Of a stretch of DNA of 64,000 nucleotides, positions 35,863 through 48,067 are shown one piece after another. The position numbers and the translations under genes are program-made. Location of the stretch: NCBI GenBank assembly GCA_947069175.1, contig CAMTDV010000023.1, positions 91,200,240 through 91,264,239 on the forward strand, in the 5' to 3' direction. The notes under the pieces are model-generated. The model made no database searches and was not told the origin of the DNA. It saw nothing but the letters and a program-made list of their open reading frames with translations. The first letter of the stretch is position 1. Every line of letters starts with the position of its first letter. The DNA comes from Scalesia atractyloides. Lineage: Eukaryota; Streptophyta; Magnoliopsida; Asterales; Asteraceae.

Positions 35863-35910
35863 GTCTAAATAGGCAAATGAGTGTGTAAATATGTAAACCC
35901 TTTTTTAAAC

Positions 35911-36600
35911 CATACATGCAGACTAGGACCTACTTAAATGAAATTCATATTATATATGTGTGTGTGTATGAGAGAGTAAAAAGACTAAATTACCCATGTG
36001 TAAATAGAATTTAACAGAAAAAATTAATTAGAATAAAGCTAAAGGTATTATACAAGATTTTGAAACATTAAATACAAAATTTATCATTAAAAATAAAAGA
36101 TAAAAAACACCTTCAGAAATTTAGTATATAGATAAAGGAGAAACCTAGTAATTCACTCTAAATAAAAATTCATTCCTTGTCAAAACCCTTGTGAATGGTT
36201 TGACAAATGAAAGCCAAAAACCAAACATGTTTGCCAAATCCTTTAAGTTTAATTAATAAAAAATAAATTTATATACTTTTCTTTAACAACAAACAAGCGA
36301 GGAAGAAATTTCAAATTCAAATGTTAAAAAACAAAGGCATGTGAGGCTCATGTTTTGAACACGTTAGAGTGGTGTCATTCTAGTTCTAAGCACTTTTTGT
36401 GAACACAATTGATCTGTAGACCTAACAACATTTTCTTCCCATGTTGATGTAAGTAAACAATAATCTACTAAACAAATCATTGTAAATAATTCCAAGTACC
36501 AAACAATAATTTACATCTTTGTCTTACCACAGATAACATTCCCTGCTCGAGCTTTCGCATGTCAAGTGCTAAGCCTTCAATTGTACTCGAAGCCTAATGG
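35911..36600. other. No gene seen
   Basis: AT-rich intergenic DNA. A short TG run is at about 35956-35968. Nothing coding is recognisable. Confidence 0.5.
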
Positions 36601-36679
36601 AGAATGAGATGAAATTAGAGAATAGTAGTTATAATAAGGGGTTGGTAAATGGAGAATAAGCTTAAAGATGCATGTAAGA

Positions 36680-37760
36680 AGCATCTTACATCTTCTTTGC
36701 TCAACACATGATAAGATTCAAGATCATGCCATACTCTGTTACGTTTTGCAGGATCTTTGGACTCTGCGCGAACTATGTTTCTTCCCATTTCTTGAAACAA
36801 TTGATGCATCATAAGGACGCCACAAGTTGAAATGGTAAGAAGACATCTGTTAATTAGGGTCAAGATCCCAGATTTTGCATAAAATTCATCCTCTAATATG
36901 GTTTCCACATTTACTTCATATTCACTAATAAAGAAACAAGCAATATGTAGAAACAACTCTTTGTGACTACGAAGTGGCAACGAGTCAAAACTCTTTTGTA
37001 GGACACATTGGATGTCACAATCAAGATCTCCTGTAAAGGTATTTAGTGAATTCATTCTACTTTCCCAAACTTTTCTCATGGTATATCTCCTCCATAGGTC
37101 ATCATCACTAACAAATAGAGAGGAACCTAATACTTTAAGAGTCAACAGATTTCCTCCACAATATTGAGCTAGTTGTACTGCAAGATCCTTGAAACCTTCC
37201 ATAGGAATTCTAGATTGAAATGCATGCAACTTAAGAGCTCCAATGATTCAAGATCATTCAATAACTTTAGTTTGTGCACCCAACACCTCCAAGATATCGA
37301 CTTAAACCATGCATTTATACTTTTAAGCCTTGTTGTTATTATAATTTTGCTTTGTGTAAGGAACGTCTTTGTTCCATGTAAAACACTTAATTGTACGTGT
37401 TTATCAATCTCATCAAGTACGTCAAGCATCCTTTTCATTTGTAGGACCTCTTCAATCTTACGTGCCCCTCAGAAACACCGGATATTCTTATTTTCTTTCC
37501 ACCTAAAACATCTTTGAGAAGTTGCTTTTGAAGCCTAAGAAACCCATCAGAATGTGTTCCAACTCTTGAACGAAACTACTACTTTGAAAATCTTGTTTGT
37601 TTATGTTATAAATGTGTTGGGCACTGCCTCCCATGCCACCAATTGCTATAGTTCTATATTCCTCATTTATCAACCACGAATTGATGACTTCAACTCGAGC
37701 CTCCATTCCAATTTAGCACTATCTCAACCACTTGTTCTATAAAATTTGTCTCAGATGTGG
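36680..37760 (-). pseudogene. TIR-NBS-LRR (TNL) resistance gene fragment
   Basis: Minus-strand order: FIEQVV linker (near 37745), GMEARVEVINSW and IAIGGMGGS (37700-37620), where the P-loop GKTT is deleted so that GGMGGS runs into AQHIYNINKQDF. Then LDVLDEID (kinase-2, near 37420), SKIIITTRL (RNBS-B), KLKLLNDLESLELL, GGNLLTLKVLGSSL (GLPL position), CVLQKSFDSLPLRSHKELFLHIACFF, and GVLMMHQLFQEMGRNIVR (MHD-like region, 36840-36750), ending RNRVWHDLESYHVLSKED. Such receptors detect pathogen effectors. The TIR domain and the LRRs are not seen, the nucleotide-binding loop is lost and there are frame changes, so it is non-functional. Confidence 0.88.
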
Positions 37761-37959
37761 AACTAATGAAAGAGGAATTAATAGCACATTAAGAGCAAGA
37801 CATTTACACATTTTAAGAACATATATAGCTGTTTTGTTATAGTGAAGTTATTTTTGAAACACTAAACTCTTTGAAAAGTGTGGTAGCGTACGTAAAAAGT
37901 GCAACTGCCATCTAATTAAGTCCTGAATTCTATAACAAAAACCAAATTATATGTAGTAA

Positions 37960-38650
37960 TCCATTTGCGTATAAATAAATAAAAACACTTTTATTAAACA
38001 ATTACAATACAGAAGCAAAGATAGATGTAGATTACAGAAGAAGTACAAATAAAATAAAAGAAATACAAGAACAAAATTTGTACAAAAGAGGTGTTCTTGG
38101 CTGAGGATCATGTTAGACACAGGTCATTAAAACAAATTTCGAATCTAGCAGGAGAACTCATTTCTTTCCAGGATACAACAGCCAAAGCAGTTGCACTGCT
38201 GGAGAAGACGAAAACCTGAGAGAGTACCTTGAAAGAGTTTTAGAAAACATCAGAGTGAATTAAATTGAACTGTGTAAGCAATGTGTTTTCAGTGTATATC
38301 TGCAAATCAAGGCCTCTCCTTGGTTTTATAGTGAAGTATGAGTTGAACAGTTTTACCCGAATTAAAGGCGAAAAATAAATTACGTTGAACGTCTTCAATG
38401 CTCTTTATTCTATCTTTTAATTTCGATTTGTAACTGTTTGACCGTCAGTTACGACTCGCAGACCGAAGGCTGATCTGTTGCTAAGAGTCTGCGCGCGCAC
38501 AACTGGTTTGTGCCACCCATGTGCGCCAAAGTGCATAGTGAGCTATCGAAGCGCCACATTGCCCACATCACCCACATGCGTGTGTGCGTGCGCCTCGCAC
38601 CCTTCGCGAATCCACTAGTGTGAGGTGGTGCTTAGGGAACAAGAAAGAAG
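37960..38650 (-). repeat. LTR-like sequence (possible Copia solo LTR)
   Basis: The minus strand has a TATA box (ACTATAAAACCAAGG, near 38325) followed by a leader-like segment and, about 340 nt later, AATAAAAGTG near 37995, as a polyadenylation region would look. GC-rich sequence with GCGCGCGC near 38490 would be in U3. No clean TG...CA ends or TSD found. Confidence 0.35.
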
Positions 38651-39309
38651 GCTTCCATATATAAGCCACTCCATTTTCTTTCCCCCATCCTTCGTGGGAC
38701 AAGTTCTAGTTTTCCTACTCCTATTCCTTCAGTTTGTTCTTAGTTCTCCTTAGTTCAAGTCCCATCTTTGAGCACCGATATCTCATTCATCCTAGCTCTG
38801 ATTTAAATGTGTTGACTTGTCGTAAAGCTCTTATAACATAGATAATGTCACACCCCGACCCGCAGCGGAATAAGAGTCGGGGCATAATTGGGTTATCACC
38901 AAAGCTCACGATGTTTCTAATATGTTTCATATTTATTAAATTCAAAATTACATCCTCAATATTCCAAACAAGTTCATACAATTACAAAGAAAAATAACTA
39001 ACTAAACAATCCAAAGTCTAAGCCGGTTTATTCTTCTAAGCCATCCTATATGTTTCTTGCTGCATCTGGATCACCTGTATCATGTATAAAAATGGGGGTT
39101 TTTGGGTCAACAAAAGTTGGCGAGTGAACCTTGTTAGAAAACATTTATTATTGATTTCTTTTATATTTATTATGGAAAATTGTGCAATAATCATATGTGA
39201 GCAAACGTAAATAAACAAACAATAACAATAACAAACAATAACATACAATAACAAACCACCTTGCATGAATATATGACATGAATGATAATGTAAATGTTGG
39301 CAACGTCAT

Positions 39310-39490
39310 GTTCACGCTCATAGGTAATGGGGAACGGTTCCGCTCATAGGTAATGGGGAACAGACGACATATGATGAATGTATGTGCGATCAAGGCTCAA
39401 TCAACGGAGCCGATCGTATGTTGGCAACGCCTCGTTCACGCTCATAGGTAACGGGGAACGGCTCACGCTCATAGGTAATGGGGAGCGGCG
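39310..39490. repeat. CGCTCATAGGTAATGGGGAACGG repeats (short form GCTCATAGGTAATGGGGA)
   Basis: Four copies of GCTCATAGGTAATGGGGA lie at about 39317, 39340, 39440 and 39466. A matching set lies in the other LTR at about 47385-47555. Their place in the LTR suits regulatory repeats, but no function is shown. Confidence 0.9.
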
Positions 39491-39998
39491 GCCTATGATA
39501 ATGTATGTACTGAAAATGATAAATTTAATCTAAACATTAACCACACAAACAGTTGATACATATTGAATACACATTTGATCATGGATATGATGGATGCACA
39601 ATTATTTAAATGTAATAAATAATAAGACACATGATACACCCCAAAAACGTGATTAAAACGGGGAATTTGAGAGATTCACTCACATTGGGTGCGTTCGTTT
39701 GAAGATGCTGAATGCGCACGAGTTTAGAGGATAGATCGACGAGGAATAACTAACCTAAATAATAACGAAAAGGTACGGTAAATAAGTGAATTTTATTAAT
39801 AATTTTAATAGGATTTTTAGATATATTTTTGTGAGTTTAAGGTTATTTTCTAACTTTAAAAACATTATTTTTAAGTATTTTTAATTGATTTTTAAATTAA
39901 ATAAATAAATAAAAATATTTAAAAAATGTTGACTTTTTGGGTTGACCGTTGACTATTGACTTTGACTTGTTGACCGGTTCGGTCGTGTATTTATTTGC

Positions 39999-40405
39999 GC
40001 TGAGTGAGGTTCGAACTTGTGACCTCCCGTACGCGTGCACGCAGCTCTACCAACTGAGCTACGTGTCTAACCCAAAATATTTCTGTTTTTAATTATATTT
40101 ATATACTATTTAATTTATTAAAAATTCATTTATTCTTAAAAAGGATTTTTATTCTATCGAACCGGTGTGCATAACAGGTCTCGAACCCGGGACCTGTTGT
40201 TTAACGTTCACAGTCCACCGCTAGACTGTGTGTCTAACCTGGTTAAAACACTTGTTTTTATTTCTCTTATATACTAGCTAGAAGTTTCCATATTTGGGTT
40301 TTATAAAAAGTCTGAATATTGTGACGAATCGGAACAAAGACAGACTCGAACCCGGGACTCTATGATTCAAAGCACACAGTCCACCGCTGGACTGTGTGTC
40401 TAACC
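39999..40405 (-). repeat. Three tandem tRNA-like modules in the 3' LTR
   Basis: On the minus strand each module opens GGTTAGACAC (first base at 40072, 40239 and 40405), a spacing of about 166 bp. Each has a D-arm/A-box-like part and then a B-box-like part. Module 1: TAGCTCAGTTGGTAGAGC and AAGTTCGAACC (to about 39999). Modules 2 and 3: AGTC(T/C)AGCGGTGGACTGT and CCCGGGTTCGAGNC (to about 40158 and 40338). The D-arm hairpin AGTCC-AGCGGT-GGACT is clear, but I could not pair a full acceptor stem, so these are tRNA-like relics rather than tRNA genes. They are in the sense orientation of the element. Confidence 0.75.
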
Positions 40406-41235
40406 CGAGATATAATCCGATTTATATTAAATTTATACACAATCCTAACTTCATCTTCTTCGCTAAAACATTACAGACTACGATTACTCTACTGTTCTTG
40501 TCTAATTCAATTGACGGACATATAATTGATTAAAATGAAATGGGCAGGGAAGGTTTTGGGAATGAACGTACCGGAATGATGACTTTTCTCAGAACTCGGT
40601 AAAGTCGTCGGCTTTTATGAACTTCGTCTGAGCGGACGAATTAACAGTCTAGATTAACAAATTGTGAAATTGAATGACTAAACAAGAGTTATCAGAAGGT
40701 TTAAATGATTATACCATTTCACAGCGCGATTTAGGAATTTTCAGAAAACTTCCGGCGAGTGTTGATTATCCGATATCGTCGCCTGGGACTGATTCTGATT
40801 GAAGGGTTTGAGTTAGTAAAAGTCTAACAACTGATAGAAGATGAAAGAATTGAGAAATTTACCGTTTTGATGAATGACACGGTTTTCCGGCGAAAGTCCG
40901 GCGAGTTCAGAAAGCGATTCCGACGATCATAAAATATAGCAAAAGTGAAATTGAGAGTTCTGTGGGTGTTTTTGAGTCGCGAGATGATGATATTGCCGGT
41001 GTAAATTTGGAGGTAAATGATTTCGGTTATTAAACCCGAAAATCATATGAATTCAAGTTCAATAAAGGCTGAATTGATTAAGAACGTCAGTTTATCGGTT
41101 ATAATCAGTAATGGCGAGCACTTCAACAGCCTGGACCGTTGAAAGCCGATGAACGGTTTCAGTTTGGCGCAAACAGATGGTTTCACAGGTGAACATATGT
41201 TTTATTTGTTTCCTAGATTACACAAAGACATCAAG

Positions 41236-41307
41236 TGGCGGAGTGGTTAGGTGTTGGTTGGTTAGGTTTTCAGGCTGACCCGGGTTCGAATCCCGGCAGC
41301 CCATTTT
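41236..41307 (+). repeat. tRNA-like module on the plus strand, with T run
   Basis: TGGCGGAGTGG fits the Pol III A-box consensus and GGTTCGAATCC fits the B box exactly. The T-arm CCGGG-TTCGAAT-CCCGG pairs perfectly. The 3' end CAGCCCA is followed at once by TTTTT, a Pol III terminator. The 5' acceptor strand is not complementary to the 3' end, so no mature tRNA is expected. It lies near the LTR's U3 start, antisense to the element. Confidence 0.75.
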
Positions 41308-41488
41308 TATTTTTAATTGCTTTATTTTTATTTTTTAACAATTTTAATTTCCATTTTCTAAAATGTTTATTAGTTATGTATTGTTTAAAATTAAAATAAG
41401 CATTAAATGAGCAACAAAAATTTGAAACTGATTATTCGATAAATAAACGAAGCGGGTTTTGAAAACCCGTTTTTTGAAGGATGTTACA

Positions 41489-41503
41489 GTATCCCCTACT
41501 TTT
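41489..41503 (-). other. Polypurine tract
   Basis: The minus strand reads AAAAGTAGGGGATAC directly before the LTR. Confidence 0.85.
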
Positions 41504-44500
41504 AGAAATTTCGTCCCGAGTCGCGCATTGAGTCTTCACGTTCCCAAGTAAACTCTGGTCCCCGTTTCGACTCCCAGCGTACCCTAATAATTGGAATACG
41601 ACTCTGTCTTAAATGTTTTTCTCCGAAGTCCATGATCTCTACTGGTCTTTCAATGAAGTGCATAGATTCATCGATCTGAATATCTTCCAAGGGAATATGG
41701 AGGTTTTCATCGGCGAGACACTTCTTTAAGTTTGATACGTGGAATGTGGGGTGAATTCTGTTGAGTTCTTCTGGTAGGTCAAGCTTGTATGCTACAGGTC
41801 CTACTCTTTCGAGTATCTTGAAAGGTCCTATGTAGCGTGGTGCTAGCTTTCCCTTCTGGCCAAAACGAACTACTCCCTTCCACGGTGATACTTTTAAAAG
41901 TACATGATCACCAATGTTAAACTCCAAAGGCTTTCGTCGTTTATCTGCATAACTCTTTTGACGACTTTGTGCCGCTAGAAGATTGTTTCGAATTTGATGG
42001 ATCTTGTCTGTTGTTTCTTGAATCAATTCTGGACTGGTGATTTGAGCTTCTCCAATTTCGTGCCAACATACTGGAGATCGGCACTTACGACCATATAAAG
42101 CTTTGAAAGGTGCCATGCCGATACTTGAATGATAGCTGTTGTTGTACGAAAATTCAACTAATGGTAGATGAGCGTCCCAATTTCCCTTGAAGTCTATGAC
42201 ACATGCTCGAAGCATATCTTCAAGAGTTTGGATGGAGCGTTCAGATTGTCCATCAGTTTGAGGATGATAAGCGGTACTGAGGTCTAATCGTTTACCCAAA
42301 GCGGCTTGAACGGCTTGCCATGTTCGTGAAGTGAAACGACCATCATGATCTAAAATAATGCTTAACGGTACACCATGACGGCTTACGATCTCGCTGATGT
42401 AGATACGAGCTAACTTCTCGTTCTTGAAATCTTCGCGAATCGGAATGAAGTGAGCTGATTTTGTAAGACAATCAATGATTACCCATACAGTGTCATACCC
42501 ACCCGAAGTGCGAGGTAACCCGGTAATGAAGTCCATGGTTATGTTTTCCCACTTCCATACAGGTATTTCAGGTTGAACCAGAAGTCCTGAGGGTCTTTGA
42601 TGTTCAGCTTTTACTTTGGAACATGTAAGGCACTTGGAAACAAAAACAGCAATATCCTTTTTCATTCCAGGCCACCAGTAGGTGTATCGAAGGTCTTGAT
42701 ACATCTTGTCGGCTCCTGGGTGTATAGAGTATCGTGTTTGGTGCGCCTCATTCATAAGGAATTCACGAAGGGTATTGTGGTCAGGAATCCATATGCGATC
42801 TAGATAGTACAGAATACCGTCGGATTTAGTTTCAATTTTAAGTTCAGCTCCACAAGACAGCTCCTTTCGTACGTCGTTTTCCGTTACTGAAACATGTTGG
42901 GCTTCTCGGATTTGATCTTTGATATCTGTTAAGATTTGCGAACATAGAAGACGAATGGAGTTCGCATAACCCTTTCGACTGAGTGCATCGGCCACCACGT
43001 TTGCCTTGCCATGATGATACCGAATTTCACAGTCGTAGTCATTAAGAAGTTCGACCCATCTTCGTTGCCTCATGTTTAACTCCTTTTGGTTGAAGATATG
43101 TTGAAGACTCTTGTGGTCAGTGTATATTTCACACTTAGTACCGTAGAGGTAATGTCTCCATATCTTAAGAGCGAACACAACGGCTCCAAGTTCTAGGTCG
43201 TGGGTGGTGTAGTTCTTCTCATGAGTTTTGAGTTGTCTAGAAGCATAAGCTATCACCTTTCCTCTTTGCATTAGAACACAACCTAGTCCTTGCCCTGACG
43301 CGTCGCAATAAACCACGAAATCATCACAACCTTCAGGAAGAGTGAGAATAGGTGCGTCACAGAGTTTTTGTTTAAGGGTTTGGAAGGCTTCTTCTTGATT
43401 GGGTCCCCATATGAAGGGTTTTCCTTTATGTGTTAAAGCCGTGAGTGGTACAGCGATGCGGGAGAAATTTGCAATGAAACGGCGATAATAACCAGCCAAA
43501 CCAAGGAATGATCTTACTTCGGTTGGTGTACGTGGCGCTTGCCATTCTTGTACTGCTTTGATCTTTGAGGGGTCGACATGTATTCCCTTGTCATTGACGA
43601 CATGTCCAAGGAATTGTACCTCTTTTAACCAGAATTCGCATTTGGAGAATTTGGCGTAGAGCTTTTCATTCCCAAAGAGTGTAAGGATGAGTCGAAGGTG
43701 TCGTTCATGATCAGTCTTAGACTTTGAGTAAATGAGGATGTCGTCGATGAAGACTATAACAAAGCGATCGAGATAGGGTTTGCAGACTCTGTTCATTAGA
43801 TCCATGAAGACAGCTGGAGCGTTGGTTAGACCGAATGGCATGACCATGAATTCATAATGACCATAACGAGTTCGGAAGGCGGTCTTTGGGACGTCTTCTT
43901 CATGTACTCTGAGTTGATGATAACCAGAACGAATGTCGATTTTTGAAAAACAGCTGGCGCCTTGAAGTTGGTCTAGAAGATCATCGATGCGAGGTAATGG
44001 GTAGCGGTTCTTAACCGTTAACTTGTTGAGTTCTCTGTAGTCGATACACATACGAAACGTTACATCTTTCTTCTTCACAAAAAGGACAGGTGCACCCCAA
44101 GGCGATGAGCTAGGACATATGAATCCTTTGTCAGTCGGCTCTTGCAATTGACTGGCTAGCTCTTGCATTTCGGATGGGGCTAACCTATAAGGAGATTTTG
44201 CAACTGGTGTAGCTCCAGGTATAAGATCAATGCGGAATTCGACTTCTCTCACGGGAGGAAGTCCTGAAATGTCGTTAGGAAAAACTTGCAGAAAATCTTT
44301 TACTACTGGGATGTCTTCAAGTTTCTTCTCCTTGGTTCCCTTTTTGACGACATGAGTTAGAAATGCGACATAATTCTTGCGGAGATATTTTCGGGCTTGA
44401 AGGCTGGACATTAATTTGAGCCCTTTCGAAGGCGTTTCTCCAAAGATTCGTAGAGTCTGGCCGTTTGTAAGAGGAATGCGTATAAACTTTTAGCGGCATA

Positions 44501-45074
44501 CAACTTCAGCATGATGTTGGCTGAGCCAGTCCATACCAATTATAATGTCGAAACTTCCCAACTTCATAGGAATGAGGTAACTGGAAAATCGTGATCGTTT
44601 AGGGTGAGAGTAGCAATTGCGTATAATAGAGTTTAATGAGACCGGTTTTCCGTCAGCAACTTCTACCATTATGGATTCCATGGGTTTATCACGAGTTTGG
44701 TTGAGGATGGGTTCAAATTCTAAGGACACAAAACTCTTATCCGCGCCAGTATCAAATAACATGGATGCATAACTACCATTGATGAGAAACGTACCGTTAA
44801 CCACATTGTTGTCAGCCCTAGCTTGATTGGCGTTGATGTTAAAAGCTCTTCCTCTTGCAGGTGGAGGAGCTTGGTTAGCCTGGTTTACTGGATTAGCTTG
44901 AGCTTGGGCATGGATGATATTCACCAGACGTGGACAGGTGTTCCTGAAATGGTTCGGGTCTCCACAGTTGTAACAAGCCCGCATAGGTTGCACCATGGGA
45001 TAGTTGGGTTGGTAGTAGGATTGGGCTACATGTTGGGTAGGTGGTAGTAGTAAAGGTTGTTGGGCTTGACCCAC
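41502..45074 (-). pseudogene. Gypsy chromovirus pol, one in-frame stop
   Basis: The frame from 45074 runs through a zinc knuckle (CYNCGDPNHFRNTC) and protease (MLFDTGADKSFVS; IIGMDWLSQHHAEVVC) to a TAA at 44490-44492. The same frame then stays open to 41502. It covers RT (MCIDYRELNKLTVKNRYPLP; VIVFIDDILIYSKS, the FIDD active site), RNase H (VYCDASGQGLGCVLMQ; YTDHKSLQHIFNQKE), integrase (HPGADKMYQDLRYTYWWPGM and CLTCSKVKAEH zinc finger; MDFITGLPRTSGGYDTVWVI, DHDGRF and TDGQSERSIQTLE supplying D, D, E) and a chromodomain-like end (FHVSNLKKC; VRWESKRGPEFTWERED). The last eight residues (SMRDSGRNF region) look shortened against the usual PHLF-type end. All key catalytic residues are visible. The TAA, just after the protease, is the main break; ATG 44411 would give 969 aa without protease. 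Confidence 0.93.
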
Positions 45075-45118
45075 TATCTGATGGTGGGTTTGGGTGGAGG
45101 GCTGATGGCGGTTTCGTA

Positions 45119-46099
45119 TCAGACTGAAGTACTCGCGACAGGTTTTGAATGATGGTGATTGGCAACAGTTGCACTTTGGGTATGGGCGGGAGTATGGCCT
45201 TTTATATGGTGCAGGTGAGGGGGCAACTTGAGTGATGGGTGCAGCAGGGATAGGGAAATTTGTTTGTGTGACAGCAAAGTTTCTGGTGTTTCGCTTCCTC
45301 TTATTAGCAAACTTTGAGGAGGAGGTGGAATGGTTTGAAGTTTGGCCTCAACGGGGGCTTTCTTTTTCTCGTCCTTAAATTTGCCGTTGCGAATACGATT
45401 CTCGGTAAGCTCAGTAGTTCCATAGCAGCTTCGAGTGTTGCAGGTGAAGTGCTGAGAACTGAGTCTTGAATTTTCGAGGGGAGGCCTCGAATATAGTGTT
45501 CGACTAAGCGGTAAACTGGGTGTGAACAAGTTAGGGACCATTTGGTTTAACTCTAAAAACCTCTTGTTGTAGGAAGTATGATCTCCCTCCTTTTGCTTCA
45601 ACGAGTGAATTCATCCTCTAACTTTTTGATCTCGCTTCTTGGACAGAAGCGTCTCGTCATGATTTCCCTTAACTCCTCCCACGTTAAGGCCATTGCATCT
45701 TCGATTCCTCTCTTACCTTTTTCAGTATTCCACCAGGTAAGAGCTACTCCAAATAGCCTCCCGGTTGCGTAACGTACCTTCGATCCTCGGGACAATCGCA
45801 GTTGAGGAAGGTGTTTTCCATTTCCTCAAACCAGTGGAGGAGAGCAGTGACACCTTCGGTCCCTTCAAATTTCGGGGGATCGCAGGACTTGAAATGTTTG
45901 TATGAGCACTTTTTGGAGGAAAGTTGTCGACGTTCTGGTCTTCTTGCTGGGGAGGATTGATGGGATTTGCGGCGAGAGCTTGTTGGACTTGAACTACGAT
46001 GTCAGGAAGCACCGCGGCCATTTGTTTTGCGATTTGGGTGGCCAAGCGTTCGTTTGACCTTCCTGACCTTCTACTCCCACGTTGCTGCCTAGCCGACAT
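45119..46099 (-). pseudogene. Gypsy gag, frameshifted
   Basis: ATG 46099 gives MSARQQRGSRRSGRSNERLA and QMAAVLPDIVVQVQQALAAN. The frame changes near 45900-45790 into VRYATGRLFGVALTWWNTEK and MALTWEELREIMTRRFCPRS (45795-45600). It changes again into GDHTSYNKRFLELNQMVPNL (45601 on) and a Pro/His-rich tail. The order is that of a chromovirus capsid domain (retrotransposon gag family). At least three frameshifts prevent a full Gag, so the element would depend on Gag made elsewhere. Confidence 0.85.
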
Positions 46100-46893
46100 C
46101 TATAGGAACATACATAAGAAGATTGTGAGTTTATGGAGTCTTTTTAGGTGTCATATGTCTTAAAAAAAATAAAAATAACATAAACATCAATAATGCAACT
46201 ACATCCATAGGATGTCTTGGGTTTGCTCATGTTTGGGCCTCAAATGTCCCCCATACCTTCACCTGTATAGTTATGTGGGCCCCCATGACTATTGGCTTAG
46301 TAGGATTCACATTGGTATTGGCGGTTTAACACTCACCTCACCCGAATGAAAACCATGAAATATGTTTGCGAGATATATGGTCGGAGGGTGTCCAGTGTAG
46401 ACACAATGACAACTCAAAGTGGGGTTAGCTCACACGACGTTTGGTATAGCATGCTTTGGCCTAATAGGTCCTTCGTACTCTCATCGTTAGTCCCCAGGTA
46501 GGCAAACTGGTCCTTTATTTTGGATTTATACGAATGCCAAGCCTAGACAGGACGTTCCGACTACCGGTACTTGTACCCTTCCAGTTACTACATGCCCGTC
46601 ATGAGAACTCACTTTGATGTGATTTGAAAATACAAAAATCGTTGCAAAAGTCATGGAAATTGTGTGGTGTGTGCTCTCATGGATATGATATGTTATGAGA
46701 ATATGATTCATGATAGGCATTGTATAATAATATGTACTTAGAACATGCTTGCATAACATTGAATGTAACAATAAACATAAAGCATGTAAACATCATGAAT
46801 TTTGCATGTAACACACAAATAATTTAAAAATTCTAATCAACTATAGTATAGGCTCTAAGGGTCTAATAACCTATCCTATATCCCTATAGTCAT
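46100..46893 (-). other. Untranslated leader of the gypsy element
   Basis: About 790 bp between the primer-binding site and the gag start. No credible ORF on the element's strand. Confidence 0.6.
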
Positions 46894-46906
46894 GGCTCTG
46901 ATACCA
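46894..46906 (-). other. Primer-binding site, initiator-Met tRNA type
   Basis: The minus strand reads TGGTATCAGAGCC three bases from the 5' LTR end, the classic plant complement of the tRNA-iMet 3' end. Confidence 0.93.
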
Positions 46907-48067
46907 ATCTGTCACACCCCGACCCGCAGCAGAATAAGAGTCGAGGCATAATTGGGTTATCACCAAGCTCATGATGTTTACTAATATGTTTCATATTTAT
47001 TAAATTCAAAATTACATCCTCAATATTCCAAACAAGTTCATACAATTACAAAGAAAAATAACTAACTAAACAATCCAAAGTCTAAACCGGTTTATTCTTC
47101 TAAACCATCCTATATGTTTCTTGCTGCATCTGGATCACCTGTATCATGTGTAAAAATGGTGGTTTTTGGGTCAATAAAAGTTGGCGAGTGAACCTTGTTA
47201 GAAAACATTTATTATTGATTTCTTGTTATATTTATTATGGAAAATTGTGCAATAATCATATGTGAGGAAACGTAAATAAACAAACAATAACAATAACAAT
47301 AACAATAACATACAATAACAAACCACCTTGCATGAATATATGACATGAATGATAATGTAAATGTTGGCAACGTCACGTTCACGCTCATAGGTAATGGGGA
47401 ACGGTTCCGCTCATAGGTAATGGGGAACAGACGGCATATGATGAATGTATGTGCGATCAAGGCTCAATCAAACGGAGCCGATCGTATGTTGGAAACGCCT
47501 CGTTCACGCTCATAGGTAATGGGGAACGGCTCACGCTCATAGGTAATGGGGAGCGGCGGCCTATGACAATGTATGTACTGAAAATGATAAATTTAATCTA
47601 AACATTAACCACACAAACAGTTGATACATATTGAATACACATTTGATCATGGATATGATGGATGCACAATTGTTTAAATGTAATAAATAATCAGACACAT
47701 GATACACCCCAAAAATGTGATTAAAACGGGGAATTTGTAGAGATTCACTCACATTGGGTGCGTTCGTTTGAAGATGCTGAATGCGCACGAGTTTAGAGGA
47801 TTGATCGACGAGAAATAACTAACCTAAATAATAACGAAAAGGTACGGTAAATAAGTGAATTTTATTAATAATTTTAATAGGATTTTTAGATATATTTATG
47901 TGAGTTTAAGGTTATTTTCTAACTTTAAAAACATTATTTTTAAGTATTTTTAATTGATTTTTAAATTAAATAAATAAATAAAAATATAAAAAAAAATGTT
48001 GACTTTTTGGGTTGACCGTTGACTATTGACTTTGACTTGTTGATCGGTTCGGTCGTGTATTTATTTG

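Larger units (their letters stand above)
30638..35900 (-). mobile_element. MULE with an OTU-fused transposase and palindrome-rich ends
   Basis: The ends are inverted and similar: left GGCTCAATCTATTTACACAC with TCTATTTGGACACCC, and right (reverse) GGGTTTACATATTTACACAC with CCTATTTAGACACCC. Both are followed inward by the palindromic motif family. Inverted similarity may extend outward through ATGGTTT, so the exact termini and 9-bp TSD are not settled (TTTTTTTAA left against TTTTTTAAA right is near but low-complexity). Inside is a minus-strand transposase gene of MULE type (35470-32367). About 5.3 kb. Confidence 0.75.
38846..41488 (-). repeat. 3' LTR of the complete gypsy element
   Basis: It begins TGTCACACC and ends TGTTACA on the plus strand. 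It contains tandem repeats at 39310-39490, three minus-strand and one plus-strand tRNA-like modules, and a small hairpin near the end (GAAGCGGGTTTTGAAAACCCG). Confidence 0.95.

Noticed and set aside
35901..35909. TTTTTTAAA as proven 9-bp TSD of the OTU-MULE
   Set aside because: The left counterpart differs in one position and both are A/T runs. Inverted similarity may extend beyond them, so the TSD is left open.
39999..41307. Functional tRNA genes in the LTRs
   Set aside because: A and B boxes are good but no acceptor stem can be paired and no plausible anticodon arm was found, so I call them tRNA-like only.
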